DNA of 64,000 bases from Ceratothoa steindachneri (GCA_963969495.1 OZ018333.1:90511865-90575864); one strand, 5' to 3'; counted from the stretch's first letter, positions 43,669 to 55,003 are shown. Notes: generated from the letters alone by a model not told the origin. Made by a program: numbers and translations.

Positions 43669-44055
43669 TATAGAAACTGTTTAATGTATATTTGTGCTCG
43701 TTGAATGAAGGTGTTTACGTGAGAAGTAGCTGTAGCTGTGTGCACGCGCGTGTGTGTGTGTGCGTAAATCGGTGACGAGCACAGGAATATCAAGAAATTA
43801 AAAATAATTGAGGAATAAAGGAAATCGTCCACTCGTTGAATATAAGGTATAATATTAAATTAAAATTGACATAAATTATGATAATTGGAAGTATGATGTT
43901 AACGATAACAAGCGATATAAAAAAATGAACACGTGAATAAAAAAATTGCTCAAGCGAGGCTTTGGAACGAAATTGACGCGTGGAGTCAGAATGATTTTAA
44001 CGTTTAAACTTATTTATTGATTGATGGGAGATTGCTAAACTTTGGGCACCAATTT
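43669..44055 (-). other. Ty3-1 leader with candidate primer site
   Basis: Between the 5' LTR and gag. The - strand immediately inside the LTR reads AAATTGGTGCCCAAAGTTTA (44036-44055). TTGGTGCCC has the look of a tRNA-complementary primer site, but I cannot assign the tRNA. A TG-rich run (GTGTGTGTGTG) lies near 43751. Confidence 0.45.
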
Positions 44056-44784
44056 TATAGTGTATGGTTATCAATGTGATTTATCTTCGGTAAATAAATC
44101 AGCCTAGATAGCGTTTCGAAAACCATAACCATAAATTTTGTTTAATCGAAGATGTCTGCCGTTAGCTTTAGGCCTAATGCGACAGCGAAAGGAATTTTTG
44201 GAATAATGACTTGTGCTTTAAGAAAGACACACAAATATAAATATATTTATAAAATCAACGAATGTACATGAGATAAGTAGGTTAAGTAAATATGGTGAAT
44301 AATATGGTGAAACAATAAGGTGAATAATATATAATATAGTGTAGTAATGTAGTGAATAATATAGAGTATCTTTGATATAGTGTAGTAATTTAGAGTATCT
44401 ATAATGTATCTATGTAGTATCTATAATAATATCTATGCAGTATCTATAATGGACTGAATTGGGGCTGCAATGAGAAGGAAATATAATTAGGATCTACTCT
44501 CGTATGGTCGTTTGCAAAGAATTGTGAGAGAAAATGGAATTAACTAAGTATGATTTGTTAGGAGGTAAATGACTAATTGTAGAAGGAATGATTACCGACC
44601 TTTATACGAAGAAAGCTGTGAGTCGAGTGGCTGGAAGAGCGTGCTCTTTTGATCGAGCTAGGAACGTGTGTTTGTTTGTTTGTGTGTGAAATTTAAGAGA
44701 TGTTGTTTGGAACAGTATACGTTAATTGAATTAACAAGAAAATAAATGAATTAATTAATTATTAAGTTTAACATAAAATGATTT

Positions 44785-44965
44785 AATTTACAAAAGTTGA
44801 AGTAAATTAATTGAAAGGTTAAATTGACAAAGTTAAAGTAAAATAATTGAATGATTAAATTAACAAAGTTAAAGTAAAATAATTGAATGATTAAATTAAC
44901 AAAGTTAAAGTAAAATATTTGAGTGATTAAATTAACAAAGTTAAAGTAAAATAATTAAATGAATT
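44785..44965. repeat. 36-bp tandem repeat in LTR, about five units
   Basis: ACAAAGTTAAAGTAAAATAA recurs with a 36-bp period (for example from 44827, 44863 and 44899). The partner LTR has about three units at 39195-39300. Confidence 0.8.
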
Positions 44966-44985
44966 TTATACATAATAAATGATAA

Positions 44986-45297
<312 letters not shown>

Positions 45298-45350
45298 AGT
45301 TTCCCAGGAGGTTTTTATTATAGGAATGCCCAGAGGCATTGCTATAACCG

Positions 45351-45657
45351 GATCTACGTTTTAAACAAACCTTTAAACTGCAGACGCGGCAGGCAATTTA
45401 CCCGATGCACAATTTCCTCCCTTAGATCGTCGTTGATCGTTGAGTTATTCCATTTCTGTTCATTCCCTGAAAATGACCTACCACGGTCGAAAGATGTCTC
45501 GGAATAATATACGTATTTTGCGAATGTTTTTTCTCGCGTACAAGAAACACTCAGATAAAATAACTTGAAAGAAAAATAAAGAGAATACAAGTTAAAATTA
45601 ATAACGCTGCCACTGCTGTGGACTTCAACAGTGCATGTATACAACATGGCCTCTTAC

Positions 45658-45658
<1 letters not shown>
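45351..45658 (+). pseudogene. Jockey-like LINE, part 2 (C-terminus and 3' UTR)
   Basis: Joining ...EDEELP (38479) to [20 protein letters not shown] continues the same frame to a TAG near 45423. The rest resembles a 3' UTR ending at the TA tract. This shows the host LINE was intact here before Ty3-1 arrived. Confidence 0.5.

Positions 45659-45742
<84 letters not shown>
45659..45742. repeat. (TA)n microsatellite
   Basis: About 84 bp of uninterrupted TA directly after the Jockey-like 3' end. Confidence 0.95.
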
Positions 45743-45745
<3 letters not shown>

Positions 45746-46079
45746 ACAAGGCCCACAAGGAGACTGAAATGAGATTCTAAGTACTTTCTAACTTTATCTT
45801 AATTTCATTATCAAGGAATGACGAAGACAACAAAAAAATGCAATATATAAGCAAGGGAAGAAGAGAGAGAATGCCCAAAATAATTAAACCAATCGTGGAA
45901 TGAAATGACGGTTTGTAAAAAAAAAAAAATAAGAGGAGAATAAAGGCACATAAAAATGATAAATACAAAAAAGTTCACAAAATAAACAAAAAAATTAAGG
46001 ATGAAGATAAGTTTACAAGAGGTGATTAAATGGGAGGTCAAGAGTAAAAATGGAGAAGCATAAAGACTCCGGATCTTTT
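45743..46079. other. AT-rich interval, nothing recognised
   Basis: Short - strand frames rich in Phe/Leu/Ser reflect base composition. An A-run occurs near 45917. No feature seen. Confidence 0.3.
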
Positions 46080-47570
46080 TAATCCTCTTCCAGATCTTTG
46101 CGATAGGTGTCCCATCCGCCTAAAAAGCAGTGTAAATCTTATCCTCACTGTGAAAGAGAACGCAATGATAAGCACTACTTAGGTCGATGGTGCTAAATAT
46201 CTTATAGGTCGATATCTTATTAACCAATTCTTCAACATTGGGTCAAGACTACGCATCAAAGTAAGTAAATTTGTTAATCGTCTGAAAATAGTCATTTAGT
46301 AACCTTTTCTTCGAATGATTCCACAAAACAGGACCTTGAGCTCGCCAAGGAGAGGTGCTCGGTTTGATGATGATTTCCTTGAACATGAGGGGCTACTTCA
46401 GAACGAATAAATTAAAAGTCAGACGTTTTAAATTTGCCAGATGATAAGTTAGTGCAAATTCTTGGAGGATCCGTAATCATAGAAGCCAAACAGCACACTT
46501 CGAGGTCAAGTTGATGACCCCCCTAAGATTAGCTTAAAAGAGGAATGTTTACTTAGGAAGGAGATTCCTAAAATAATGTCAGCGCAATATTCAGATAAAA
46601 CAAGCAAACGAACTGTCCGGTGCTCACGTCTTCCGACTTTTATGCTAACCTCACAGCATTCCTTTATAGGAGATGTTAAATTTGTAGAAGCCATAGAAAT
46701 AGTGCCTTCCTAAGGTTTAAGATGGAAATTAAAGGAGTTCGCTTCATCTTTTGAAATGAAGTTCTCGGAATTGCCAGTATCTAAAAGAGCCGTCAAAACA
46801 CAACAGCCATTCACCTCCACATCCAGAGATGACCTTTTCAAAATTGATGGCACAGTAGCGAAAACGAGATTGTTGGTTAACGCTGACACTTAATTTTTAG
46901 ATGACTTGCATACTTTCGAAAAATGTCTTTTCTTCTTGTATGTAAAGCAAGTATCGTCATTTGACGCAATAATAACATTTTTTTATGTTTTCGAAGTGAA
47001 GGAGCTGCAGCACAATTCGAACTCTCAGGATTAGGATTAGAAAGGTGGACTTCAGCGTCCAACATGGGATTCTACTGAAGCTACAGGACCAGAAGAGAAT
47101 GATGCATAGGCCTCCGCAACCCTTGTGGCAATCTCTAACGCTCTCGCTTTATCAACAGCTGAAGATTATATAATGGAAGAGTTTTGTTTTCTAGAAGTCT
47201 CGTTCGGATTTTGGATTGTTAAAGCCCAGTAATAAAGGCATCTCGAATATATTCGTTTTTATACGTCTCAGCACTCACAGCCTTGAAATTGCAATCAAAA
47301 TTGAGTCTCTGAAAAGCACGTACATATTCATGAATCATTTCACCATCTGATTGCTTACGAGTCTCGAGCTTGCGAAGTGCCACGATCTCATTCGCAGGTT
47401 GAATGAAGGTACTCTTGAGAGCAGCAAGGGCATCGTCAAAAGTAGCACATTAAGAAATTATCTCGAAATTTTCAGGAGAGACTTAATTGGCTAGGAGGCC
47501 TAAATACGAATCGTTTGTACCTTCAATTGACGCTTTGTACCTCGAGAAGACAAACATCCAGTTGAAAAAA
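46080..47570 (-). pseudogene. third Ty3-type element: gag, protease and start of RT
   Basis: On the - strand: gag codons QPANEIVALRKLETRKQSDG and FNCDFKAVSAETY-like sequence (47280-47430), DKARALEIATRVAEAYASF, a knuckle-like TCFTYKKKRHFSKVC, protease TALLDTGNSENFISKDEANS and ADIILGISFLSKHSSF, then RT STSPWRAQGPVLWN and YKIFSTIDLSSAYHCVLFHS. It is cut off at about 46080. It differs from Ty3-1 and Ty3-2. Stops at several points. Confidence 0.6.
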
Positions 47571-48330
47571 CATCCAAACGATCTGGACGTGACCACGTTT
47601 CATTCTTCTTAGTGAAATAAATTAAAGTAACCTAAAGGTTAAGGAAGGTTCCAAAGTTCTGCTTTATTTCACTGAAATAAACAATTATAGAACATAAACA
47701 TAGAGAAAAATAATACATATAATGATCCCACTCTTACATAAGTACACACAAATATAGGCACATGTACATTTCACAAACAAAGAATTAATATATGTATAAG
47801 GGGCATAATGTTGGGTTCACAAATCTAGGAGTCCAGTAAGTAGAGGAACTTCAAATTTTCTTGCTCTGGATGTTCCCAGGGAACAAATATTGGTAGGACT
47901 ATTCGCTCGTCATACTCGAGGGTTTGCGCACACCTCAGCATTAGTTGCCGAACAGGAAAGTCTCTCGCTAGTAAGGAAGTCTCACCAATCAGGGATCACA
48001 TTATAAAGTGTAAGGTTGATGCAAACATCAATAATTTTCAGATTCTGGGCTCTATTCCTAACATCACAACACTCAGAATTCAGGAATCTCTCTTCATAAA
48101 AACACATTCGCCCACATTAAATTCAGACTTGACCTGCCACCAATTATCGGTAATAGCCACAACCAACCAGCTTCAGACCTGTTAATATTCTACCCACAAC
48201 AAACTACCCATAATCGTGTCTGATTTTGGGTAAATTTCTTAGTCATTCACCTGACTCGCTGACAGCAGGTTTGAATTTGTTCCTGTCTTTATCTGTATAT
48301 ATACTTGCAATTATTAATACTTTTAATTGT
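47571..48330. other. unassigned AT-rich interval
   Basis: It contains a small inverted pair, TGAAATAAA near 47613 and TTTATTTCA near 47663, that could be the edge of an LTR of the adjacent Ty3 fragment. No coding frame. The last part may belong to the Penelope-type end at 48424. Confidence 0.3.
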
Positions 48331-48423
48331 TATAGGTTCACTATCTAAATTATTTTGCTTTTGATTTGTATCTAGTTTATGTTAACATTTGTTCGGCTCA
48401 CAAATTGTCTTTATCCCCTTAGC

Positions 48424-48476
48424 CTGATGATGGATTGGGTAATCCGAAACGTTGCTTGGAATAAATAAGAATGTCA
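48424..48476 (+). ncRNA. hammerhead-like ribozyme motif
   Basis: CTGATGA (48424-48430) and GAAAC (48446-48450) flank a clear helix II: GGATT, loop GGGT, AATCC (one unpaired T before it). After GAA, ACGTT can pair with AATGT (48471-48475) as helix III, leaving C as the cleavage-site base. Helix I is weak, with a mismatch next to the core. The motif lies 65 bp before a TA tract. Such minimal hammerheads occur in Penelope-like elements. Only a structural reading supports it. Confidence 0.4.
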
Positions 48477-48534
48477 CTGATGGTCGTATCCTTCCTACTG
48501 CAATTAAAATTACGCCTTTTTAGAAGCAAGCTTG

Positions 48535-48651
<117 letters not shown>

Positions 48652-50110
48652 ATAAGAGCCGTCGGAACGATTTCACCGTTGGTGAATTTCCGCTATGTTT
48701 CGAAGCACGTCCGCCACTCTCCTCTGGCGGAAATACGAGTCATCACTTAACGTAAAGACTAGTCCAGCAGGGTGTGGAAGCGCGAAAAGTTCACGCAGTA
48801 CGCCATGGTGTTTTTTCTATGCGGAAGCCTATGATACTGCATGGCGATGCGGTATAACGGAGACCATCCACAATATCCTTAGGGACTAGGGGGGGGGGGA
48901 GCGCATTCCGTTCCAATAGGGGCGGAAAATGGCATTTAGTAGGAAAGTTATCCTCAATGTCACTCACTCATTTTAGGTGCCGCTTGCTCTGGATAGTGCA
49001 TAGTGCTCGAAATCGGCGTCTCCCTCAGTCACGAACGGTTGTCATTACATTCGCAAAATCTCTCGTCGGTGTCTAGGCCGTCTCGAGGCGCCAATCTTAC
49101 CTTAAACCTTTCAGATTTATTGCAAGGCAACTCCTTCGAGATCTTTCGGTTGTGTCACTTCTGGTTCTGCCCAGGAGGTAACACCAGCGAATATTTTGCG
49201 CTAGAGCTTATTTTAAGCACACACCGTCACGTGGTGACATCCCAGCCCCAGATGGATCCAAATCCAAAGAGGGCAGCTTCCATGTCATGTCCCTTCTGTC
49301 GGGCCTTGCTTCTGTCTTTATGGCCGAGCTGGTTGTATACGCCGATCGGTGCGGGGAGAGCACGCGCTATGCAAGGTTCGGAGATAGAATTGTCATTTAC
49401 AACGACTAACAGAGTGCCCTCCAGGCTTTGCAATTTCCGCTTTCCCCGTTTCGCAATATCCCTAACACCACGGCGGCAGGGAGGAATTTCAAGGTTGTCT
49501 TCTGTTATGCTGCTGAACATGAAAGTAATGCAGGAAATGCACGAAGAGAATTTGGGAACCAGCATTTCGCCATCAACCAATTTGACTACGAGGCATGAAT
49601 CAAGTGAGCCCTTCGGGGTGCCGGGCAAAAAATATAGGGGTGCCTGACGGGAACCATAGGTTGCGTGCTATTGCGACGTGACTTTTCTTGTGAACCTATC
49701 CCACACTCGGACCCACTCGTGATACGTAGCACTCCTTTCAACCTTACTACCCCCCCGCCCCCATTCTTTTAGATGTTCCATTTTGAGAGTTGTTCTCGCG
49801 CTTTGCCTGTTCCGGTAGCAGGGTGAGTGGGGACGCTACCGCTTGTCCTTTGTGCTCAGCGCGGATTCCTCCACACTTGACCACGTTATTTAACAGTTTG
49901 GGGAAGAGGTTAGTCTTCTACGATGTAAATAGCTTTAGTTTTGGTAACAAGTGTGTACTAGCTTCCCCCCCCCCCTTTCCCTCCAAGCTTTTTTAAGATT
50001 TTAAATCTTGAACAAGAGGAGTGGCTTCACCATCCTCCTTACCGAAGGAGCTTGCACTTCGCAAGCAGAACCTTCGGTCTGGGTCATACGGCCTATCTGT
50101 CTCTAGCAAT
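48652..50110 (+). mobile_element. LINE-A copy 6, heavily deleted
   Basis: TATAAGAGCCGTCGGAACGATTTCACCG corresponds to 13692 in copy 3. It then jumps to an RT palm piece (YAEAYDTAWRCGITETIHN), to ASVFMAELVVYADR-type RNase H sequence (49300s), the tail (49640-49900) and a 3' end (AGCTTGCACTTCGCAAGC near 50050). At least three internal deletions. It starts at the TA/CG tract, so its 5' part is missing. Confidence 0.55.
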
Positions 50111-50224
50111 GAGCCTTTGGTCTAAAATGTTTTCCAATTCATAATTTCCTCTTGTTTATTTATTTAAGATTCATGGCTATTTTCTAGGCTTAAAGGCAAG
50201 AAAAATCTTTTATCGGAATCTTTC

Positions 50225-50440
50225 GATAGGCGTCAATTTCCCAAACGTTGCTTCAACTGTAACTAATTTGGATATGTTGGTCGTTCCTGCCGGCACTCTC
50301 GTTCCTGTGCGAATTATGTTTCTGATTACCATGGTCCTGAATGCATTCGAACCCCGCGCTCTGCCAACTGCGAGGGTGCTTACAACGCTGCGTCGAAAAC
50401 CTGCCCATTTTTTTTATATGAAAAGGTCCCTCGCTTCTGC
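50225..50440 (+). pseudogene. LINE-B ORF1 zinc-knuckle segment
   Basis: One frame reads RCFNCN, stop, FGYVGRSCRHSRSCANYVSD, then GPECIRTPRSANCEGAY and AASKTCPFFLYEK. Knuckles of the CX2CX4HX4C kind can be seen (His replaced by Tyr in FGYVGRSC), as in ORF1 of I-type LINEs. It differs from the LINE-A knuckles, so it is assigned to the second family. Confidence 0.55.
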
Positions 50441-50664
50441 GTCTGGACCAAAGGGAGGCTCAGCAACGTGCTCGAGAACCCCGAAATTCACCTTTTGGTC
50501 GTCATTTCTCAGATGTTTTGCGCGACGCTGAACGAAATCAATCATCACGTTCGAGTTCCAACACACCTGCAGCATCCCATAGCCCATCTACCACTAACGG
50601 CAAATGTATTCCCGATACACCTTGAAGCATCGCTCTCACTCAGAGATACCTAGCGTTGTTCCTC
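50441..50664. other. junction between LINE-B and LINE-A fragments
   Basis: Probably more LINE-B ORF1 (NPEIHLLVVISQMF). No clear domain. LINE-A copy 7 begins near 50665 on the other strand. Confidence 0.3.
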
Positions 50665-52055
50665 AATCCCCGGCGGATGGAGAGGAGCCCCGAGTCTTTT
50701 TAGTCTTTCTTGTCTTTTTCTTCTTTTTAGGAGAGGAGGGCGGGGAAGGAACCCGCTTTTCACCTCCGCCGACAGAAGCCTTTAGGCCATATGGACCGGC
50801 CTCAGCCAGGTCCTTCTCCGAAATGGACTAGGTCCTGGTGGTTGCAGGGGCACCGGTCAGAGGAGATCCCTCCCCTCCTTGTACTGCCTCGGAGGTCCCA
50901 GCCGTTTGAGGAGGACCTTGCATAGGGGCAGATTCAGGTTCGGTGCTTGGCGCCGAGCCCGGATTCCGTCTCATGGAAGGTCCTACCCTCTGAGGCTGGG
51001 CTTCCTCAAGGACCATGTCTATCACAGGAGGGACCTCCAGTTGGCCATCCCCTCCCAGGACATCACAGGTCCCTTTGGCAGTGTCACCAGTCCTTTGTTG
51101 GGAGGCACAGGCCTTGATCCCGGCAAGGTTTAAGATTCTTGCCAGCAAGTCTTTTGAGGGAAGCGACCAAAGGGGCCTGGCTTCCCTCTTCTCCCTAAGG
51201 GGGTTTGCCCTACCGAGCCGCTTACACGAGGGGTGGTCGGCAATGGGCTACCTGCTGGCTTTCTTGGCAGTTCCCTTAGAAAGAAAAGGAGGGACTGCCG
51301 CTGGAAATAGGGAGGTGCCCGAAAGCACCTCCAGAGAAGGGGGTGAGGGAGAGTCCCCTACACCCGTAGACGTAGGAGAGGAGTAAGCCTCCTCTCCGGT
51401 TAAAGAAGTATGGAGGGTCCACTGCGCCTGCACAAGGGAGGAGGAGCTCCATTTTCTCGGTGGAGCTGCCCGAGGGCGGCTCCGTTGATGTCAACGGGGA
51501 AGTTTGGGGTTGGGGTTTTTTTATATTCATCATTGGGCATGGTGACCCTCTTTTTTACACGGGACGCAATAGCTCACCACCTCTCACAGTTGCCCGCACT
51601 GCAAGAGGTGCTTGCAGGCCCGGCAGAGCCAGGCGCCGCCATTTCGGACCACCCCTCCCGTCTGGTGCCCTGGCAGTCCATCGGCATGGCGGCTCCACCT
51701 TAGACACGGCGTAAAATTGATAGAATGTGAAGAGGAGAGGAAAAGGGATGTGAGGAAGGTATGGGTGGGGATGAAGCAGGTTGTTAGAAAAAACCCATCC
51801 AGAACCGGAGCTCACGGGTTAGGGAACATTGTCCCCTTCCCCCCGATCCGGGACGGTTGGCTTGAGAAGAAGGTCAGCATCTACCCTGTGAAATTAGAGG
51901 CTGACCAGAGAAAGTTGTGGGAGAGGTTGTATGAAAAGAGAGGAAACAAGTGTTTTGAAGGAAGGAAGAGAGGCTAAGCTGGGGCCGGACGGGGTGCTGA
52001 GTCCCGTCAGCACGGCGGCCAGGATGGCAAATCGCAGCGCCCCTTACGGGGTCAT
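50665..52055 (-). mobile_element. LINE-A copy 7: leader and ORF1 N-terminal half
   Basis: The - strand starts at about 52055 (CCCGTAAGGGGCGCTGCG) with the full leader, then ORF1 from the ATG on the strand opposite 51541 (MMNIKKPQPQTSPLTSTEPP), and blocks PMQGPPQTAGTSEAVQGGEG. It ends near 50665, before the conserved core. Its 5' end lies inside the reading frame of the Ty3-2 integrase tail. An ORF1 N-terminus without the rest is unusual for LINEs, which normally lose the 5' side. Confidence 0.65.
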
Positions 52056-52692
52056 TCAAAGGAAACTTACGAATACTGTACGTTTTATCATATACTCCAT
52101 CTCGATCTTGCACAAACCCAGAAAACTCTCTCACATCACTCTCACCGAACTGTTCCATCCATTCATCCTTTCTCAACCGTTTACTCTTACGCTTCCCCCT
52201 TACATGTTCAACTAACACTAACTGCTTCCCCTCTAAAGCACTAGCTATATCATCCACCATTTCACAGTCTTCCATTCTTTCAGACAGATATTCATTCACC
52301 GGATGTCGCACCAAATATTCAGGAGGTTCGCGCCACTTTCGCAACTGACCTTGATGGGCTCTACGTTCATCCAAACTTCCATCCTCTCTTTCACGAACTA
52401 TCACATAATTTAACCCATTTGACCAAACCTTTCTTACTAGAAACGGACCTTCAAACTTCTCTTTCAACTTATCCACATTCAGTCTACCTTTTGTCTCAAT
52501 CTCTTTTAGTACTACATCACCCACAGAAAAACTCTCAAACCATTCATTCCCTTTTCTCCACAACTCACGATCCTTCTCACTAAGTCCCATATGTGGCCTA
52601 ATCATTCGTTCAAAGTTCATCAAATACTTACATGGTGACATTCCAATCACCGTATGCACTGTCATGTTATACGCCCAAAGTACTCTTACCAA
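52056..52692 (-). pseudogene. Ty3-2 integrase C-terminal domain (GPY/F type) and tail
   Basis: It starts after the integrase core with WAYNMTVHTVIGMSPCKYLM. KLKEKFEGPFLVRKVWSNG is the GPY/F-like module, and a charged tail (RGKRKSKRLRKDEWMEQFGE) follows. The frame passes without a stop into LINE-A leader sequence at about 52055, making a chimeric reading frame down to 51874. Confidence 0.7.
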
Positions 52693-52728
52693 ACATTCAT
52701 CTCATTCTTTCCCATCTTTCACCATCAA

Positions 52729-53430
52729 TCATAACATCTCACTCAAAGTTCTTATCGTTCTTTCAGCCAAACCATTCGCACTAGGCATATACGGCGTCGT
52801 TCGCACATGATCTATTCCCCATTCACTCAACATCTCCTCAAAAGCACGTCCCACAAACTCAGGTCCATTGTCACTCAACATTCGCACAGGCTTACACATG
52901 CACATGGGCAACATTCTCTTACTCACTTCTCTAGCAACCTTCAATGAAGATTTATTTGTCACAGGTGCAGCATACGCAAATTTGCTCTTATGATACACCA
53001 TCACAATCATCCCTACATACCCTCTTGCAGTCCTCGGAAAAGACACGCAATCGATCGCTACCATTTCAAAGGGTTCATTCACACTCAACTTTAATACAGG
53101 TGGGGCAACATACACTCTCTGATACTTTCTCTTCTGGCACACTTCACACGTGGTCGCTACATCCACGCAAATCTTTCTCAAAAAGGGACTAAATATACAT
53201 CCTTTCATACATTCCCACAATTTATTCTTAGCCATATGTCCAAACCTATCATGCACAATCTTCACCATTCCAATCGTGCCACACAAGGAAAGCACCGGAA
53301 TATATACATCCTCATCATCTATACATTGCAAAAAATACACTAAACCCTTGCACACTACAAACTTTCCAGCAAACCTTCTAAACTCTCTTAATATGCAACT
53401 CCATTCATTCACACGAACACTGGTCATCAC
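52729..53430 (-). pseudogene. Ty3-2 integrase
   Basis: Zinc head HDRFGHMAKNKLWECM with TTCEVCQKRKYQ (H-x3-H ... C-x2-C). Catalytic core: EMVAIDCVSFPRTARGYVGM (Asp), VRMLSDNGPEFVGRAFEEM (Asp), MPSANGLAERTIRTLSEML (Glu). The DDE triad is intact and the frame is open for 233 codons. A stop near 52728 separates it from the tail. It would insert the cDNA into the genome. Confidence 0.8.
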
Positions 53431-53927
53431 GCTATCTTTCCATCACGCACCGTCGGACATGACTCTTGCATGCTCTCTATATCTTCAGCAGTCAACAGCT
53501 CTTCACTCAAATCGACACCTGTCACTCCTACAAATCCAGTTGAGCCTACAAGCTCATTCTGCAACTTCCCAACTGTTACACCATCTTTCACTAAACATTC
53601 ATTACATACATCTACTGAAATCCTATTCTTACGCAGAAAATCAATCCCAAACAGAAAACAATAAGGTAACTCATTCTCGCTTAGCACAACAAATTCATGC
53701 AATATATCATTCAACTTCCCCAAGCTTACAGACAAACTCACTTCCTCCCATGCCATAATACGTCCACTTCCGAGTCCACTTATCGAAACTGTCACACCTT
53801 TTCTAGAAACATTCCAACTCACATTATCAACCTCACGGACAACTTTTGCATTCACCAAGGAAATTTGTGCACCTGTATCAATCATTCCACAATAGCTCTT
53901 CCCATTCATAGTCAAGGTAACTTGCAC
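53427..53927 (-). CDS. Ty3-2 second retropepsin-like domain
   Basis: An open frame of 166 residues begins VTLTMNGKSYCGMIDTGAQI with DTGA, the active-site signature of aspartic proteases, and has PYCFLFGIDFLRKNRISVDV, the second conserved block (hydrophobic-G-x-D-F-L). The spacing between the blocks is as in retroviral-type proteases. It lies between the OTU-like region and integrase, whereas the regular protease is upstream of RT at 56095-56802. It could be a working second protease, a domain recruited to clip the OTU-integrase part, or a decayed duplicate. Ends are taken from the open frame, because the protein is probably part of a polyprotein. Confidence 0.65.
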   Translation of the reverse strand: MQVTLTMNGKSYCGMIDTGAQISLVNAKVVREVDNVSWNVSRKGVTVSISGLGSGRIMAWEEVSLSVSLGKLNDILHEFVVLSENELPYCFLFGIDFLRKNRISVDVCNECLVKDGVTVGKLQNELVGSTGFVGVTGVDLSEELLTAEDIESMQESCPTVRDGKIA

Positions 53928-53930
53928 TCT

Positions 53931-54488
53931 CTATAAAAGTCCATGTTCACACATTACATTCAACACTTCGATCTGTTCAACAAACACTTCTGAAGAATCT
54001 AAACCTTCATCTTCACTAACAGGAACAATTCCTTGGCAAACGTAATCAAACTCTCTTCTTACATAATTCTTCTTCTCAATCAGCCAATTATAATGCACAC
54101 CACTCAAACATTGCAGATGCAACTCACACCCATTCACTCGGTCTACACCTTTACCACGATACATTACTGGCTTCTCCACACCATAATGCACATATATTCT
54201 CACACCAAACAGCTTACTCACTATCGCTAATACTTCCTGAAACATCATCACTCCTGGCATACACATACTTCTCAACTCTTTTCTTAACCTACTTGAATTT
54301 TACATTCCCAATTGCCCTGGTCTTTTACATGCTTCTTCCATAACCATCTTTCGTAATGCATTCACACTTTCTGGCACCTTTTCAAACAATCCATCTTTCA
54401 TCAAATCTTGTAAACCATACAACACACTTTCGAACATAGAATCACCTCCACCCTTACATTTTCTTCCAACAACTACACCTGATGGCAA
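53931..54488 (-). pseudogene. Ty3-2 OTU-like cysteine protease domain
   Basis: The first part has GGGDSMFESVLYGLQDLM and VNALRKMVMEEAC; then one TAA at about 54300; then GVMMFQEVLAIVSKLFGVRI, PVMYRGKG, ELHLQCLSGVHYNWLIEKKN. This pattern (GD-x-x-F near the start, an LR helix, an E...A..L...I block, and HYNWL at the end) is that of OTU proteases, where Cys follows the GD and His is in HYN. Here the Cys position is Ser (GDSMF), while His is kept. OTU domains have been reported in some Ty3/gypsy polyproteins. Whether Ser is ancestral or a mutation cannot be told from one copy. Confidence 0.55.
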
Positions 54489-54994
54489 ATACTCAGGATT
54501 TATGCTTACAGTCTCGCTCTCAACAAACTACATGGCAAACGTGACATCAAATCAGCAATCACATTCCTTTCACCTGGCAAATACTCAACCACAAAATCAA
54601 AATCACTCAAATCCTCTATCGTCCTTGCAAGCCTACTATCAACTAACCTCATACGCTGCAAATACACTAGTGGCTGGTGATCTGTTCTCACTACAAACCG
54701 TACTCCATACAGAAATGGTCGTAACGACTTGAGACAGAATCTTAATGCAGCCAATTCTCTTCCAATCGTCGAATATGCACGCTCTGCCACACTAAACGCC
54801 TTGAAAACATACGCAATTACTCGCTTTCTTTCAACCCCATTCACAACTTGATCTTGCATCAAACATCCACCCATCGAATGACCACTTGCATCCGTATACA
54901 CTTCAAGCATTCCTGTATTTGTTCCATATGCTGGATACGCAAGTTCTACATCTTTTGCAACTTCCGCTTTTAACTTTTCGAATGCTGCATTCAT
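54489..54994 (-). pseudogene. Ty3-2 RNase H
   Basis: The open frame at 54506-54994 has MLEVYTDASGHSMGGCLMQD (Asp), VAERAYSTIGRELAALRFCL (Glu), VVRTDHQPLVYLQRMRLVDS (Asp) and DFDFVVEYLPGERNVIADLM with LSR, the classical Ty3 RNase H. A frameshift near 54500 links it to the OTU-like region. Confidence 0.8.
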
Positions 54995-55003
54995 AGAGTC
55001 ATT

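Noticed and set aside
47600..47680. Small inverted repeat TGAAATAAA/TTTATTTCA as a transposon terminus
   Set aside because: Too short and A/T-rich to distinguish from chance.
52944..54230. + strand Ser/Thr/His-rich frames opposite Ty3-2
   Set aside because: Antisense of integrase, protease 2 and the OTU-like region. The composition follows from the strand bias.
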